DNA of 64,000 nucleotides from Siphonodentalium dalli (Eukaryota > Mollusca > Scaphopoda > Gadilida > Siphonodentaliidae), in assembly GCA_032622095.1 (NCBI GenBank), contig CP136066.1:201088978-201152977 (forward strand). The letters run 5' to 3'. The translations under genes were made by a program, and so were the position numbers. This document shows positions 21,808-33,464 of this stretch, piece after piece (within the stretch, counting starts at the first letter, position 1; every line of letters starts with the position of its first letter). The notes below the pieces were generated by a model that saw only the letters and a program-made list of their open reading frames with translations, did no database searches and had not been told where the DNA came from.

Positions 21808-24800
21808 AGAAATAGAAAAACCGCCGAAAATCGCTGATTTTAACATCAGTGAGCGTTATTGTCACGACAACTCCACACCTGCTTACTATTGTGAGTTGGG
21901 AACACTGAGGCGAAAAACTAGCTGTCCTTATAACACATCGAAATAAAAGTCCCCAAAATCCAAAATGGCGCTCACAATGGCCGACAGATTTTGAAAAATC
22001 ACCGAAATTCCCTCATTTTCACATCATTGGTTATTTATTGTCGAGACAACTCCACACATGTTGACAGTTAAGTTGAAAATACTGAAGTGAAGTAAAATAC
22101 CTTGCATCTGATGAAGGAAACTGTTTTCCAAATCGAAGATGGCGGCCAAAATGGCGACCGAAATTTGAAAACAAGCTTACATTTCTTTACTTTCTTACCA
22201 TGGGCGTTATTGTTACGCGAATTCTACCCATAGTTATATGTTCATATGGAACATTGATATGAAGTATTCATTTGAGCTTGGCCAACTCTCACAGTCAAGA
22301 TGGCGGCCAAACTGGCGGCCAAAAATTTAAAAGAAGTCGAAATTGTCACATACTTATTTCAACTTTGTGTCATAATATCAATATGTATGGATTGGACGAA
22401 ACGGTACATAAGCCATCTATTAGTTCCAACATAGGTCGTTACCTTCTGGAAGGATGAAAACCCACAATAATCGCGATGTGGCATTTCGATATCCATTCTC
22501 CACTAAGCGCCCATAATGGCCGTAACCTTATATGGGTACGCCGAACATATTATATTATGACTTCCAAGAATCAAAACAAAAGTACCTGAGCTTATTCTGA
22601 TTTGCCACATTCAGCATTATCTGGACCAGCATCCGTCTCTTCGTCACACTAATCCATCTCGCTCACACCAACGCAGGTTTCTACACTTCTTGGTAGAAGG
22701 GTCCCACTAATCGGAATGTTTCAAACAACACATATGCCGGTGTCAAGCTCGTGTGTTTGTCTCGAAAGCTGGGAATTTTTATCCTTATTGGCGAGCTTCA
22801 TTCGTGGTAGCTATTGTATAATTCAGATGCTACATATGGGATCTGAGCGTCGTCTTGCGTGATAAACTAGAAAGGTATGCGGTCGATGCGTATACTAGCT
22901 TTCAGAAGGACCTCTCTATCTACGTATTTTTCAGATTTGGTTACCTAATGGGGATAACAAAATGTACATCTGGTGATTATTGTACAACTATATACAAGTG
23001 CACACCATCAGGTGGCCACGAATAATACATAAACATAACTACTACGACGAAGCGTTCGTCGAACAGAAGAGAGTGTCAAGTCAAGTCAAGTCAGAGAGAG
23101 CGAGAGCTTGGCTCTGTCCAGTATATATGCGCTGAGAGGAAACGCCCTGAACCCCAGATGTCGTGATTTGATTGGAACACGTGTGCTCCGCTCCCATCAA
23201 AACATGTGGACAATTAATAACTTGTCGAAAGCAGTGAACTCCAGAGTCAATGACCTATATCATTCACCTCAGAGTTGTTGTTCTCATCATCAGGCCAGGA
23301 TAGTGACCTCTCAGCTAGGATTAACCATACTTATGCCAGGTACAATCGAAAGTATTACACATCCAGCCACTTCTCAATATATGGTTTATCAATGCACATA
23401 TTCACGTACTGACGTACCGGACAACTTCTGTATATGGCTTGGAATGTTGAAAGCCTAACATTTGACGGATGCCTTTCTGCTAAGGCGTAGAAGACCGTAA
23501 TGCATAATATACCCACACTTTCTGAACATGATCATAAGAACAGTCCTGGTGGCGACCAGCAATCGTCTCACCATACAGATCCAAGCAGATAATAACAACA
23601 TACGCGGTGCTAGTTTGTGGGCATGTGTCATGACAGTGGAAATTGGACCATGACTGCACCGCCCCTTCTTTGGGTATGTTTAGATTCAGACATGATCTCA
23701 TGTGGCTTTGCTATCCTTGAATGCTAAGATTGTATCTTCCCATCCGTTTGGAAGCCGTTCTTAATCAACTGGACCAGGCGTGTACCATTGGCTACTACTA
23801 TATAAGCCCCACCCAGACTTAAAGACGATGCCTTTGATAGTTGGTTGATATGTCATACTCACGGTGGGTGGTGGTCGGTAAGTCTCGGTATGGTTCAAGA
23901 AAGTACAATGCCATCAACACAAGGGTGAAATGTTCAACGCGAAGAAGGAATGTTACTTTGATGAGATCTTGCATTCAGTTTAACCTACGTTGGGTACGCC
24001 AAGTGATTTCTTGGTAGCACCACCATTCCGACCATTGTCCTGCATGAGCCATATTAACTACTATATTCTAAAGTTATATAGTATAAAGCTATATGATCAT
24101 AAAGGTCACGTTCACCAACGTCCACATCCATTGCCGTCGAGACTATAAATTGTTCTTTAAACACAAAGTGAAATAAATGCACCACAGTTCCTGACATTTT
24201 CTTAAATAATACCGCCAACATACTGACACTAACCATGAGAGGGGATAACAACAACGCATACCTTCATTCTATAAAGACATTATCCTTTAGCCCATCCGAC
24301 TGTTCTGGGGAGGCTAGAATAGTATTATCCAGACAAAATTATACGTCTGACAAGTCAATTCAGAACGGCCTTGAAACGGATGTGGTAATACAATCTTACC
24401 ACACCAAAAACACCAACACGCATGATATTCTATATCTGAAATATGCACCTGGTGTAGGGGTGTATACCGTGGCCCATTTCATTACCACTGTCATGGTGCA
24501 TGTCCACAAACTAGCACCGGGGATATTGTTCTTCTCTGCTGAGAGCTATTCGACGAGACGACCGCGGGGCGTCACACAGTTTGCTACGGATCATGGTCAA
24601 GAAGTGTGGGTAGTCGGTACATTATGGTCCTCTCCTTGGCAGATAGGCATCTGCCCAAGGGAATGGGACAGCTAGCAACCATCGAAACACTGCCGAACTT
24701 GTCCACGTATGCCAATACGTTCGCTAAGTTTGTGAGTTGAACCATCTATTGCGAAGTAACTAGTTAACTGGAAAGTTCGCCAGGTGTACATGTCGTTATC

Positions 24801-25872
24801 CACATGGGTTATGAGAAAGACATACATAGAGATGACCTTCTGTAAGCTTGTATACTTATCGACCATATGCCTTTCTAGTTCAAGATGACGCACATATCCC
24901 ATATTTAGCAAGTATTTAAAATCTGAAGCTAGACACCGGAAAATTAATTGTTTGAAACGTTATGATTAGAGGGACCCTTCTCCCATGAAGTGTTGAATAC
25001 TTTGTCGGTGTGAGCGACCTAGATTTATCAGGCAAAGAAATGGAAACTGGTCCAGATCATTATGGACGTGGCAAATCAGAATATGTTATCAGGTAATTGT
25101 TCTAATATGGCTTTTCGGCGCACCTACGGTTGCGGCCAATATTGGCGCTAAGTGTCGAATGGATTTCGAAATGCCACCTCGCGATATTAATTGTGGGTTT
25201 TCGTACTCCCAGAAGGATACGAGCAATGTTATGCGTTTTGATACGTTTTAAGTTGAACTAATACATGGTTTGTGTACAGTTTCGTCCATACATATCGATA
25301 TTATGACAAACAGTTGAAATTTGTATGTGAAAATATCGCATTCTTTTCAATTTCTGGCCTCCAGTTTAGCTGCCATATTGACCTTGAATATCAATTGCCA
25401 AACTCAAATGAATACTTCATATCAATATTCCATATCAACATGTAATGGTGGTTAGAATTCGCGAAACAATAAAGCCCATCGTAAGAAAGTAAAGGAATGT
25501 AGGCGTGTTTTCAAATATCGGTCGACATTTTGGCCGCCATCTTAGATTTGGAAAACCATTTCTTGCATGGGATGTAAGGTAATTAGTTCACCACAGTATT
25601 TCCAACTCAACTATAAGCATTTGTGGAGTTGTCTCGACAATAATGCCCAATGATGTGAATATGGGGGATTTTCGGTGATTTTTCTAAATCTGTCGGCCAT
25701 TGTGGGCGCCATTTTGGATTTGGGGGACGTTTATTTGGATGCAATATAAGGACAGTTCTTCGCCTCAGTGTTCCCAACTCACAATAGTAAGCAGGTGTGG
25801 AGTTGTCGTGACAATATTTACGCTCTCTGATGTTAAAATCAGCGATTTTCGGCGATTTTTCAATTTCTGGTG
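21808..25872. mobile_element. About 4-kb imperfect palindrome with tandem subrepeats
   Basis: Outer arms 21808-22520 and 25120-25872 are reverse complements, each made of about four diverged units of roughly 165-175 bp. Unit words are ATTGTC.(C/A)GACAACTCCACAC, AACTGAGGCG, and a GGCGGCC/ATGGC cluster. Pairing continues inward. 22530-22730 pairs with 24950-25130 (CTGATTTGCCAC, CTGGACCAG, GGGTCCC). 22865-22980 pairs with 24775-24900 (CTAGAAAGG.ATATGGTCGAT, GGATAACGACATGTACA). 23460-23850 pairs with 24250-24690 (GGTGCTAGTTTGTGGACATG, CATGACAGTGG). The centre is near 24,075. The left arm has about 400 extra bases (about 23060-23455) holding a 116-codon frame of unknown nature. No transposase motif is seen in any frame. 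Confidence 0.75.
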
Positions 25873-25879
25873 GCCATTT

Positions 25880-26769
25880 TGGCCGCCAACTTGAATTTGG
25901 GTAAATATTCCCCAACTAAGGTTAATGACTAATCCTAGCCCGGGTATCTCCGGCACATATATAATCATGGCTGGAGTAAAACTAGCAATAACACTCATTG
26001 ATTCGAAACAGACATTGCGTTATCAGCATCGTTTCGGCTTTGACAGGATTATACTGGCATTTGGGAAAACGTGACGTGATATCTGACAAAAATATCTGGC
26101 AAGGAATGTATATTATGGTCTCCATGTATTCGCCAATGACTCTTCTAGACGATAAATGCATAAAATCGCGTCAAGATGCCAATATTTTCCCCACGGAGAC
26201 AAACGAAAGGTGGTGAAATGTCCGAAAAATAGCAAATTTTCACATTTCGGCGGCAACAGTTGGTGGTCACTAACTAGTGTACCGGTACTCCCAACTTGGA
26301 ATGTGGCTGATGGATAATATTATACCGGCATATAATGTTGGCATTGTGTTGCTATATAAATTCACCAATGGTCTCGCTCGCTGAAGCAAGCACATTTGAA
26401 GCAATTAACACTCGGACTGAGTCCATGCCTCCATAAATCTGATATTTAAAAGAGTATGATATGTGATTATATCTCGTTCTCTAAATCGGCATATATGCAA
26501 ACAAGATAAAATTATATATATTTTTACGAAATAAGTTTAATTATTCACCAAACAAGAAATATATCATAGATATAAAATATCTAGTTTGATGCCAACAAAA
26601 TGGGAATGACAATTATGTGTCCCCTGGGAGCAGTATTAAAAAAATATCTCCATGATAAGAAAATCTCCAATCAGAGTCGGAGTACAATATTTAGTGATAG
26701 TCACCCATTCATTTCCACGGCCGCTGTAGCTTTCTACTGCACATGTCTTATAAGTCACCGCCGGCTACA
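25880..26769. other. Non-coding, nothing recognised
   Basis: AT-rich spacer between the palindrome and the minisatellite. No supported gene. Confidence 0.35.
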
Positions 26770-27945
26770 GTCGTGTATGGACAGTGATTCCCATGACTTT
26801 ATGTCCAGTAACCGTGCATGGAGCGTAACCGTGTATGGACAGTAACCGTGTATGGACAGTGATTCCCATGACTGTATGTCCAGTACCGTGAATGGACAGT
26901 AACCGTGTATGGACAGTAACCGTGTATGGACAGTAACTGCGTATGGACAGTAACCGTGTATGGACAATAACCGTGTATGGACAGTGACCGTGTATGGCCA
27001 GTAACCGTGTATGGACAGTAAATGTGTATGGGCAGTAACCGTGTATGGACAGTAACCGTGTATGGACAGTAACCATGTACAGTAACCGTGTATGGACAGT
27101 GACCGTGTATGGACAGTAACCGTGTATGGACAGTAACCGTGTATGGGCAGTAACCGTGTATGGACAGTAACAGTGTATGGACAGTAACCGTGTATGGACA
27201 GTAACCGCGTATGGACAGTGACCGTGTATGGACAGTAACCGTGTATGGACAGTAACCGAGTATGGACAGTAACCGTGTATGGACAGTAACCGTGTATGGA
27301 CAGTAACCGCGTATGGACAGTAACCGTGTATGGACAGTAACCGCGTAAGGACAGTAACCGTGTATGGACAATAACCGTGTATGGACAGTGACCGTGTATG
27401 GTCAGTAACCGTGTATGGACAGTAACCGTGTATGGACAGTAACCGTGTATGGACAGTAACCGTGTATGGACAGTAACCGTGTATGGACAGTAACAGTGTA
27501 TGGACAGTAACCGCGTATGGGCAGTAACAGTGTATGGACGGTAAATGTGTATGGGCAGTAACCGTGTATGGACAGTAACCGTGTATGGACAGTAACCGCG
27601 TATGGACAGTGACCGTGTATGGACAGTAACCGTGTATGGACAGTAACCGCGTATGGGCAGTAACAGTGTATGGACAGTAACCGTGTATGGACAGTAACCG
27701 CGTATGGACAGTAACCGTGTATGGACAGTAACTGTGTATGGACAGTAACCGAGTATGGACAGTAACCGCATATGGACAGTAACCGTATATGGGCAGTAAC
27801 CGCTTATGGACAGTAACCGCTTATGGACAGTAACCGTGTATTGACAGTAACCGCATATGGACAGTAACCATGTGTGGACAAACCGCTTATGGACAGTAAC
27901 CATGTGTGGACAAACCGTGTATGGACAGTAACCGTGTATGGATGC
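26770..27945. repeat. Minisatellite, 17-bp unit, roughly 65 copies
   Basis: The unit GTAACCGTGTATGGACA is repeated with scattered variants (CGCGTATGG, CAGTGTATGG, GGGCAGTAAC). Near 26784 and 26868 a longer GTGATTCCCATGACT.TATGTCCA variant interrupts it. Because 17 is not a multiple of 3 and the minus-strand unit has no stop in any frame, the minus strand stays open for about 400 codons with a 17-residue peptide period over 51 bp. I regard this as a property of the repeat and not as a gene. Confidence 0.95.
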
Positions 27946-29058
27946 CATTGGCACTAAAACTGTTTAATATACTAGTAAAACCAATTTTGCTTTGTGGAAG
28001 CGAAATATGGGCACCAGAGGTATCTCGTAATGATAGCTCGCCCTCTGAGAGGATACACTTGAGCTTCTGCAAAATGATACTCGGTGTAGGGTCGAATGCG
28101 GTCAACCATGCAGTGAGAGTAGAACTAGGCGTATACCCAATTTATGTTGATTTCATAACACAGACGCTTAAATTTTTGAAGCGACTTAATGATCACCCGA
28201 ACCAAATCTTACGCGATGCACAGAGATCAAGCGAATCAAATACAATCAAAACCTCACTTAGAACAATAAAAGAGAAGTATGTAGCATCATTGAACACGAC
28301 AGATGGAAATAGTCTGCATATTTATTTCGGATAACAATATTAATAACGCCACAGAAAGATTGAATGATGAATACATAAATAAATATATTCTTAGTGCAGA
28401 CGATCCACACAATAAACTAAGGACATATATACAAACAATTTAAAACCATTTTTCGGCTCGAACCGTATCTAATACATACAACTTCGATCAAAGGCCGTGA
28501 ACAATTCTGTAGACTTCGAATCAGAAATAGAAAAAGGCCGACACAAACGCCCACCGACGCCAGCCGATGCGCGGATATGCAAAATGCGCAATACTAACTC
28601 AGCGGAAGACGAGAAGCATTTTGTCCTCCACTGTGCCAAATACGACAAGTTGAGAAAAAGTCTATGCGAAGAACTAAATTATAAAAGCAGCGCATTTCTA
28701 GGTGCCAGTAATATCTCAAAATGTCTATACATAATGAGAAACGACCAACCAAATACACAATGTGATGAGTCGAGCTATCAAAGAATTCTTTGAATCGAGA
28801 GAAGAAGCCCGAAATTGAGGAATGAATCAATAATTATTTTCCATTCCACACGATATCATAGGCCTGCATACAGTTTATTTGCACGCATATATTATTGAGC
28901 TTTTACTAAGTCACACTGTATAAATGTAGTATGAATATGCTGAAAGTTTATTATATGAACTATGTATAAATATGTAAATTGTATGTCTTGTTATTATGTA
29001 ATGCATACGACTCACATGAGTGTTTTCATGCCAATAAATATCATATCATATCACCAAA
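27946..29058 (+). pseudogene. LINE ORF2 C-terminus and 3' end (CR1/L2-like)
   Basis: Reading from 27946: LKLFNILVKPILLCGSEIWA, then CKMILGVGSNAVNHAVRVE and YPIYVDFITQTLKFLKRL. This is the conserved region after the RT domain of many CR1/L2-type LINEs. A second frame (28497-28793) gives CKMRNTNSAEDEKHFVLHC and YDKLRKSLC, the usual Cys/His-containing C-terminus. The frame is broken by stops near 28334. The 3' end carries CCAATAAATATCATATCATATCA, a short pentamer-type tail as seen in CR1/L2 relatives. The 5' part has been lost or replaced by the 17-bp array, whose last unit fuses directly to the ORF. Confidence 0.85.
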
Positions 29059-29831
29059 GCGGTACGAACGGTTATTAAAACGACGATAGGTTCAGAATCA
29101 GTTGAAATAAAATGCTCTGCATTCAGGGGGGGGGGGGGGTCGGAAACAATTTCAGGCACGTATGGCATTTTTTCCCTTTCGATCATTTTTTGTACCCACC
29201 CACCGCCAATTTTTTTTCCGTTTTCGGCATTTTTTTCCGACCATTTTTTGACACCCACCCCCCTTTCCCCCTGCTACATTCGTATTTGTTTTATATAATT
29301 TATTTTGAATATAATATGTCACGGTTGTTATCCAAATCGAACAATTAGGCTACATAATTAGTAGTATGATGCCAAAATTCTTATTGAAATATCTTATGTA
29401 TATAGTGTATATATGTTCGTGTATGTTCCACCTTAAATGGTGGCTTTATGCATTAAACAATTCAAATTCAATTCATTAAGTATTGAGTTAACTTGATATT
29501 AATGATTGAAATAAATATTGAAGCTGGCATATTTATTTTTTTGCATGATAAAGAGCGAAATATCTTTCTATCAATTTTCTTTGTGGAATATACACATATA
29601 TTTTTTAGTAAATCTCGTTGTCATATTTACTTAAAGAGCGTCACAGTACTAGCTAGCATATAATTATATTTATGTGTATGCCATCATCAACACTGATGTC
29701 TGCAATAAAAAAGAGCGTTTACTGTTGTATAATTTCTTTGTGAATCGTAAGCCTTTTCGGTTATTTTATTCCGATAGGCCTATATTTAGCTTTAATTAAT
29801 GATGTATTTAAATGTAATTAATAAACTAGAT
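29059..29831. other. Non-coding; G13 tract and C/T-rich repeat 29126-29275
   Basis: A long G run followed by TCGGAAACAATTTCAGGCACGTATGG and several TTTTTTCCG..CCACCCACC words forms a small repeat family with 31380-31480 (same strand) and 43775-43975 (opposite strand). AAAGAGCG words at 29552, 29633 and 29710 are noted. Confidence 0.5.
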
Positions 29832-29989
29832 GGCATTGAATAAAAAGCGTTAATGTTCTAACTGATTAAATTATATATATCACCAGCCCTTTTATTTCAT
29901 TATAGTGATAGGCTATAAAGAAATAAAAGGGTTGCTGATATATCATGAAATTTAATCAGTTAGACAATGAACGCTCTTTATTCAATGCC
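29832..29989. mobile_element. Palindromic MITE, 158 bp
   Basis: The arms are nearly complete reverse complements from GGCATTGAATAAA through GCGTT, CTAACTGATTAAAT, ATATATCA and AGCCCTTTTATTTC to a centre near 29908. No unambiguous target duplication. The terminal words (AATAAAGAGCGTT) recur just outside at about 29999. Confidence 0.85.
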
Positions 29990-31089
29990 CTACCCAAAAT
30001 AAAGAGCGTTTATGAATTTGTATGATATAGAGAAAGTCTATTCTCCAGATAGCGTCAAAATAAGAGCGTAGTATTAGCCTCCCTATATATATGGTTCCTA
30101 TCCTATAGTTCAACACTAATTAACAGTTCAAAATTACACGACAAGTAGGACGTTCAATAACGCTATATAATCTAATTGATTTTCTGAAATGTGTAACACT
30201 GATCAGTGTGACTTTAATATATAAATAGAAATCAGATTATAATTTATTGTTTCATTAAACTGCATCTTACTACAAGTTCTCAAGCCGTGGAACAAAGCGC
30301 TCTAAGTGTAAGTTGTGTAGTCCACTGAGTCTAATTTTAAAACACGTACGCTCTTTAAAATATTCTGATTATATTGCATTAGCACAACATACACGTCGCA
30401 TAGTATATTTAATGTTTGCAAACAGTTTTACCAAATATACCTTCATATACCAGGCTTCAAACGCGCCGACAAACATTGAAAAAAAACCTATAGATTAGTA
30501 ATAGATGGGCTTTCGGTCTTTCGATCATCATACCGTATCAAGGGGATAAACTATATCTTGCATGTTTGAAAGTTGGCACAGCAGTGTGGCACCCTATATC
30601 AAGGCCAATGTCGTTGGCACAGTAGTATGGCATGATCCGACTTACAGCATATATGCTTAGACTATATTTATATGCTTAGACTATATTTGACCGGGAAAAA
30701 CCCACAGACTACGACGGATGATAATTATACCGGAAAAACCCAGTCTATTATTAGTTATACTATACCATGATATACGTTATTCAGACAAGTGCAATCCATG
30801 GTAGTCATAAGATTGAAAACGACAAACAGTGAGAGACTGAGAGTATTGAATCTTTGGCATTGGATTCAATATATAAAGTGATTATTGGGCAACAATAATA
30901 TCAAAACATGAAATAAACATACCTTTTATCAATAGTAGAAACACAGCAGTTTATGAAGAGATTATTCAATTTGACTTTAGAGCGTGACTGACGCTTTACT
31001 TCGGTAATGTGTCATCGTGGGGAGGTATGTAATTTAGCGGGATTTGCACAAAGGCACACGACTGACAGTTCTATTGAGGCTGCGGATAT
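29990..31089. other. Non-coding; several short palindromes
   Basis: ACACTGATCAGTGT (about 30197) is a perfect 14-bp palindrome at the heart of a weaker inverted repeat (ATAATCTAATTGATTTTCTG / AGAAATCAGATTATA). ATATGCTTAGACTATATT is duplicated at about 30650 and 30671. No gene. Confidence 0.45.
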
Positions 31090-31480
31090 CCACACCCACA
31101 CGAGAGTGGCTAAAATGCAAGCTTGGCAGTTTTTAAGGCGGATGACTAAAAGACAAGCTTGGCTGTTTGAATTTTTTTTAAAGCCTTTTAAACGCTGTTT
31201 TCGCGTGAATTATGCGGGAATAGCACCAGTTAATTACTTATATGGCCCATTTTCGTAAATTAATCGACAATAGTGGCAGTAATGTCCCCGATTGGTTGGT
31301 TAATAGGGGGCGTGGTCACAAAATCAAAACATCGTCTTTTTACGCAGATTTCTTGTCGATTTCTCTTTTTAAACACCAGTTGGACCAGGGGGGGGGTCGG
31401 AAAAATTTTCCAGGCACGTATGATGGGGTGGGTGGGTGTCTCTTGGGTCCAAAAAGCAGTTTTTTCCATATTCCAAATAT
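31090..31480 (+). repeat. Dispersed repeat with G tract, partner on minus strand at 43775-44240
   Basis: GAGTGGCTAAAATGCAAGCTTGGCAGTTTTTAAGGC at 31106 and CCAGGGGGGGGGTCGGAAAA at 31386 both have counterparts in reverse orientation at about 44200-44235 and 43945-43965. The internal portion differs. Confidence 0.6.
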
Positions 31481-32210
31481 TTTTCTCCATTCCTGCTATT
31501 GAGTCTTATTTTTATGTGTTTTGAACAGAAACGGGTCATATATAGTTAATAGTAGTGCTATACTACATATAGAGGTTATCAGAAGTTGGATCAGTTGCAC
31601 AATGACCAACAATAACCCAAATTCAACTTGATAGAACTAGAAACTGCGCTATTGGAAAAATAAAATTTAGGATTCCATCTACTGATACAATAAAATAAGA
31701 ATAACTATGCAGAACTCAGCTGAAAATAAGTAATAAAATGAAAGCACACTTGACCATATGTGACATGGAAATAAAGATATAATAAATAATGAAATAAAAT
31801 AGACTTTTGACAACGTAAAACATAAAATCTTAACAAGTAAATTGAAGGCCAGCCGGGCCAGCTTGAACAATTTCACATTGTTTTCCATGTTAATGTGGAT
31901 CAGCTTGTAATATAAAATCACAGTAATGAAGATTTTATCGTCACTGATATCGTGAGCAAAAAAGAAGTGAAATTGGGCTATCCATCCATATTATTCCCAA
32001 TTATTACGAAGCCTATTACTTCGGGCAGTGGCTACCAGCCTGCCATTACACGCTATAACATGTTTCCCCAGTTCTGGTTTCTGAGATGCCACAAGAAGAG
32101 TAGCTCGGGTATATATCATGGTTATTTTTTGTATTAGCATTATTCTTCAAACTGGGATGAACTGGGATGAACAGTTGTATTTCCACATGTTTTGATAAAC
32201 AATATGATTC
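31481..32210. other. Non-coding, nothing recognised
   Basis: No supported feature. Confidence 0.35.
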
Positions 32211-32355
32211 CAGTAATACCCTAATTAAAGGACTCCATAACCACAGCAGAATAATGAGTAATTTTTCATGATTTAGTCGGAAATATGGCTTGTTGTCATT
32301 CATCGGAAAGCTCTCCCTGCTGTGGTTATGGAGTCGATTAATTAGGGCATTACTG
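32211..32355. mobile_element. MITE, 145 bp, CAGT-ended 39-bp inverted repeats
   Basis: CAGTAATACCCTAATTAA and GGACTCCATAACCACAGCAG at the left are mirrored at the right with two or three differences. A CAGT terminus beside TA on the right is consistent with a Tc1/mariner-type parent. The left TA is not visible (TTC), so the assignment stays tentative. Confidence 0.75.
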
Positions 32356-32404
32356 TATATCACATAGCAAATATCAAAATATAAAATAATTTGAAATTTG
32401 TAGG

Positions 32405-33415
32405 GATTGTAGTTTGGAGGGCTAACCCCGGGATGGTCGAATAGACCAAGAGGTCTATTCCTTCACCCCTCATTTTTTGAGCTTTAATTATTTGTAATAA
32501 AAAAAAAGAAGAAAAAAATGAGCATTTTTATACTATTAATCAAATATTCATTTCTTTTTTTGCTTCTTTTTAGGTGGCTTTTCTGTTGAGGATAGTGATG
32601 CTGATGTTGGTTTGTCCTTCCGTTCTTGGTTTTTGCTGCTGGTCATCACTCTGTCGGACTCTCGGATCACTCTGCTGGACTCTGCTAAAACCTTGTCCAT
32701 TCTTTCTTTTTGCTCATCTATTCTTTGCTGCATGGCTCTCTGTTGTTCTTTTTCGTCCTCAGAGGGCGACGCCGGCCTCTCCAGGTATCTCGGCGTAGGA
32801 GGGGCGGTGAAGGTGGTATCCACCCCTGGTGGAGACTGGCTGGGTGGTGTTACCATCTCCACGGTGAAGACAGCGGCGGGGACGTCCGGGTGGACGTCGG
32901 TGTCCCCATTTCCACTCTCCTCGACGACAACCGGGACATCCGGAGGAGCGTTGGCGTCCCTGCTGATGGTGTTAGCTGGCGCCACAGGTCGATGATTCGA
33001 GCCAGAGGCCAAGTGGGGGAGAACTGGGCGTCTCTCAGTTCTCCGTTTCCACTTGGCCCTTCTTTCGGCGTCCCTGCGGCGTCTTGAGGGTGTCTTTTTC
33101 TTCTGCTTCCCAGTGCTGCTGTTTCTGTTAGCCCCGGACTGGACTTCTCCAGTCGGTCCACCAGGCCCCGGCCGGTAGATGGTTCTACCGGGGTGACCTG
33201 GATATCCAAAACTACTTCCAGCCGACCCTTGTTAGCATGGAGAGTCCAGCTAACACAATGGGCCGACTGAAATCAGCTCAGCGCATGCAAAAGCTCGGTG
33301 GGGATTAGAGTAGAATCCATTGTCCACCGAGCCTTCGACAAAAAAATCACGGCAACTCACTGGCTTTGTGCGACCGTCCCAGCGAGCTGCCGGATCGAGA
33401 GGATTTGAAATTTGT
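32405..33415 (-). mobile_element. ORF1-only LINE derivative (half-LINE) with conserved tail
   Basis: On the minus strand: a GC-rich leader (33415-33321), an ORF1-like gene, then AATTAAAGCTCAAAAAATGAGG, GGAATAGACC..GGTCTATTC (hairpin) and CCCGGGGTTAGCCC (hairpin) ending near 32405. There is no endonuclease or RT between ORF1 and tail. The tail is nearly identical to 55379-55500. The unoccupied site ATTTGATTAATAGTATAAAA (about 32553-32534) is precisely the sequence split by the LTR element in the 50-kb copy. Confidence 0.7.
32548..33320 (-). pseudogene. LINE ORF1-like protein, broken
   Basis: The start at 33320 gives MDSTLIPTELLHAL and then a TGA. The frame continues with VSWTLHANKGRLEVVLDIQV, homologous to VSWSLQSNRGYLTL of the 45.4-kb copy. 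After a frameshift near 33110, KKKTPSRRRRDAERRAKWKR, a proline-rich HPDVPAAVFTVEM / PPTPRYLERPASP part, a charged helix DEKEQQRAMQQRIDEQKERM and a lysine-rich end PPKKKQKKK follow. The basic cluster could bind nucleic acid and the heptad-like helix could multimerise, as ORF1 proteins do, but that is inference. One nonsense and one frameshift make it non-functional. Confidence 0.65.
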
Positions 33416-33464
33416 TGTACCGGTACCATGTATTATGTAGAATACTCAAATGTGATTATGTGAC
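33416..33464. other. Left flank of the large LTR element
   Basis: AAATGTGATTATGTGAC precedes the LTR. A similar AAATGTGATTATGTTGAC lies beyond the right LTR (about 43610). No clean target duplication is seen. Confidence 0.3.

Noticed and set aside
26770-27945. CRISPR-like array
   Set aside because: Repeats are contiguous without unique spacers and the genome is eukaryotic.
26755-27954. 399-codon minus-strand frame with a regular 17-residue period
   Set aside because: It is a translation of a 17-bp tandem repeat that lacks stops in all minus-strand frames. No start context or domain supports a gene.
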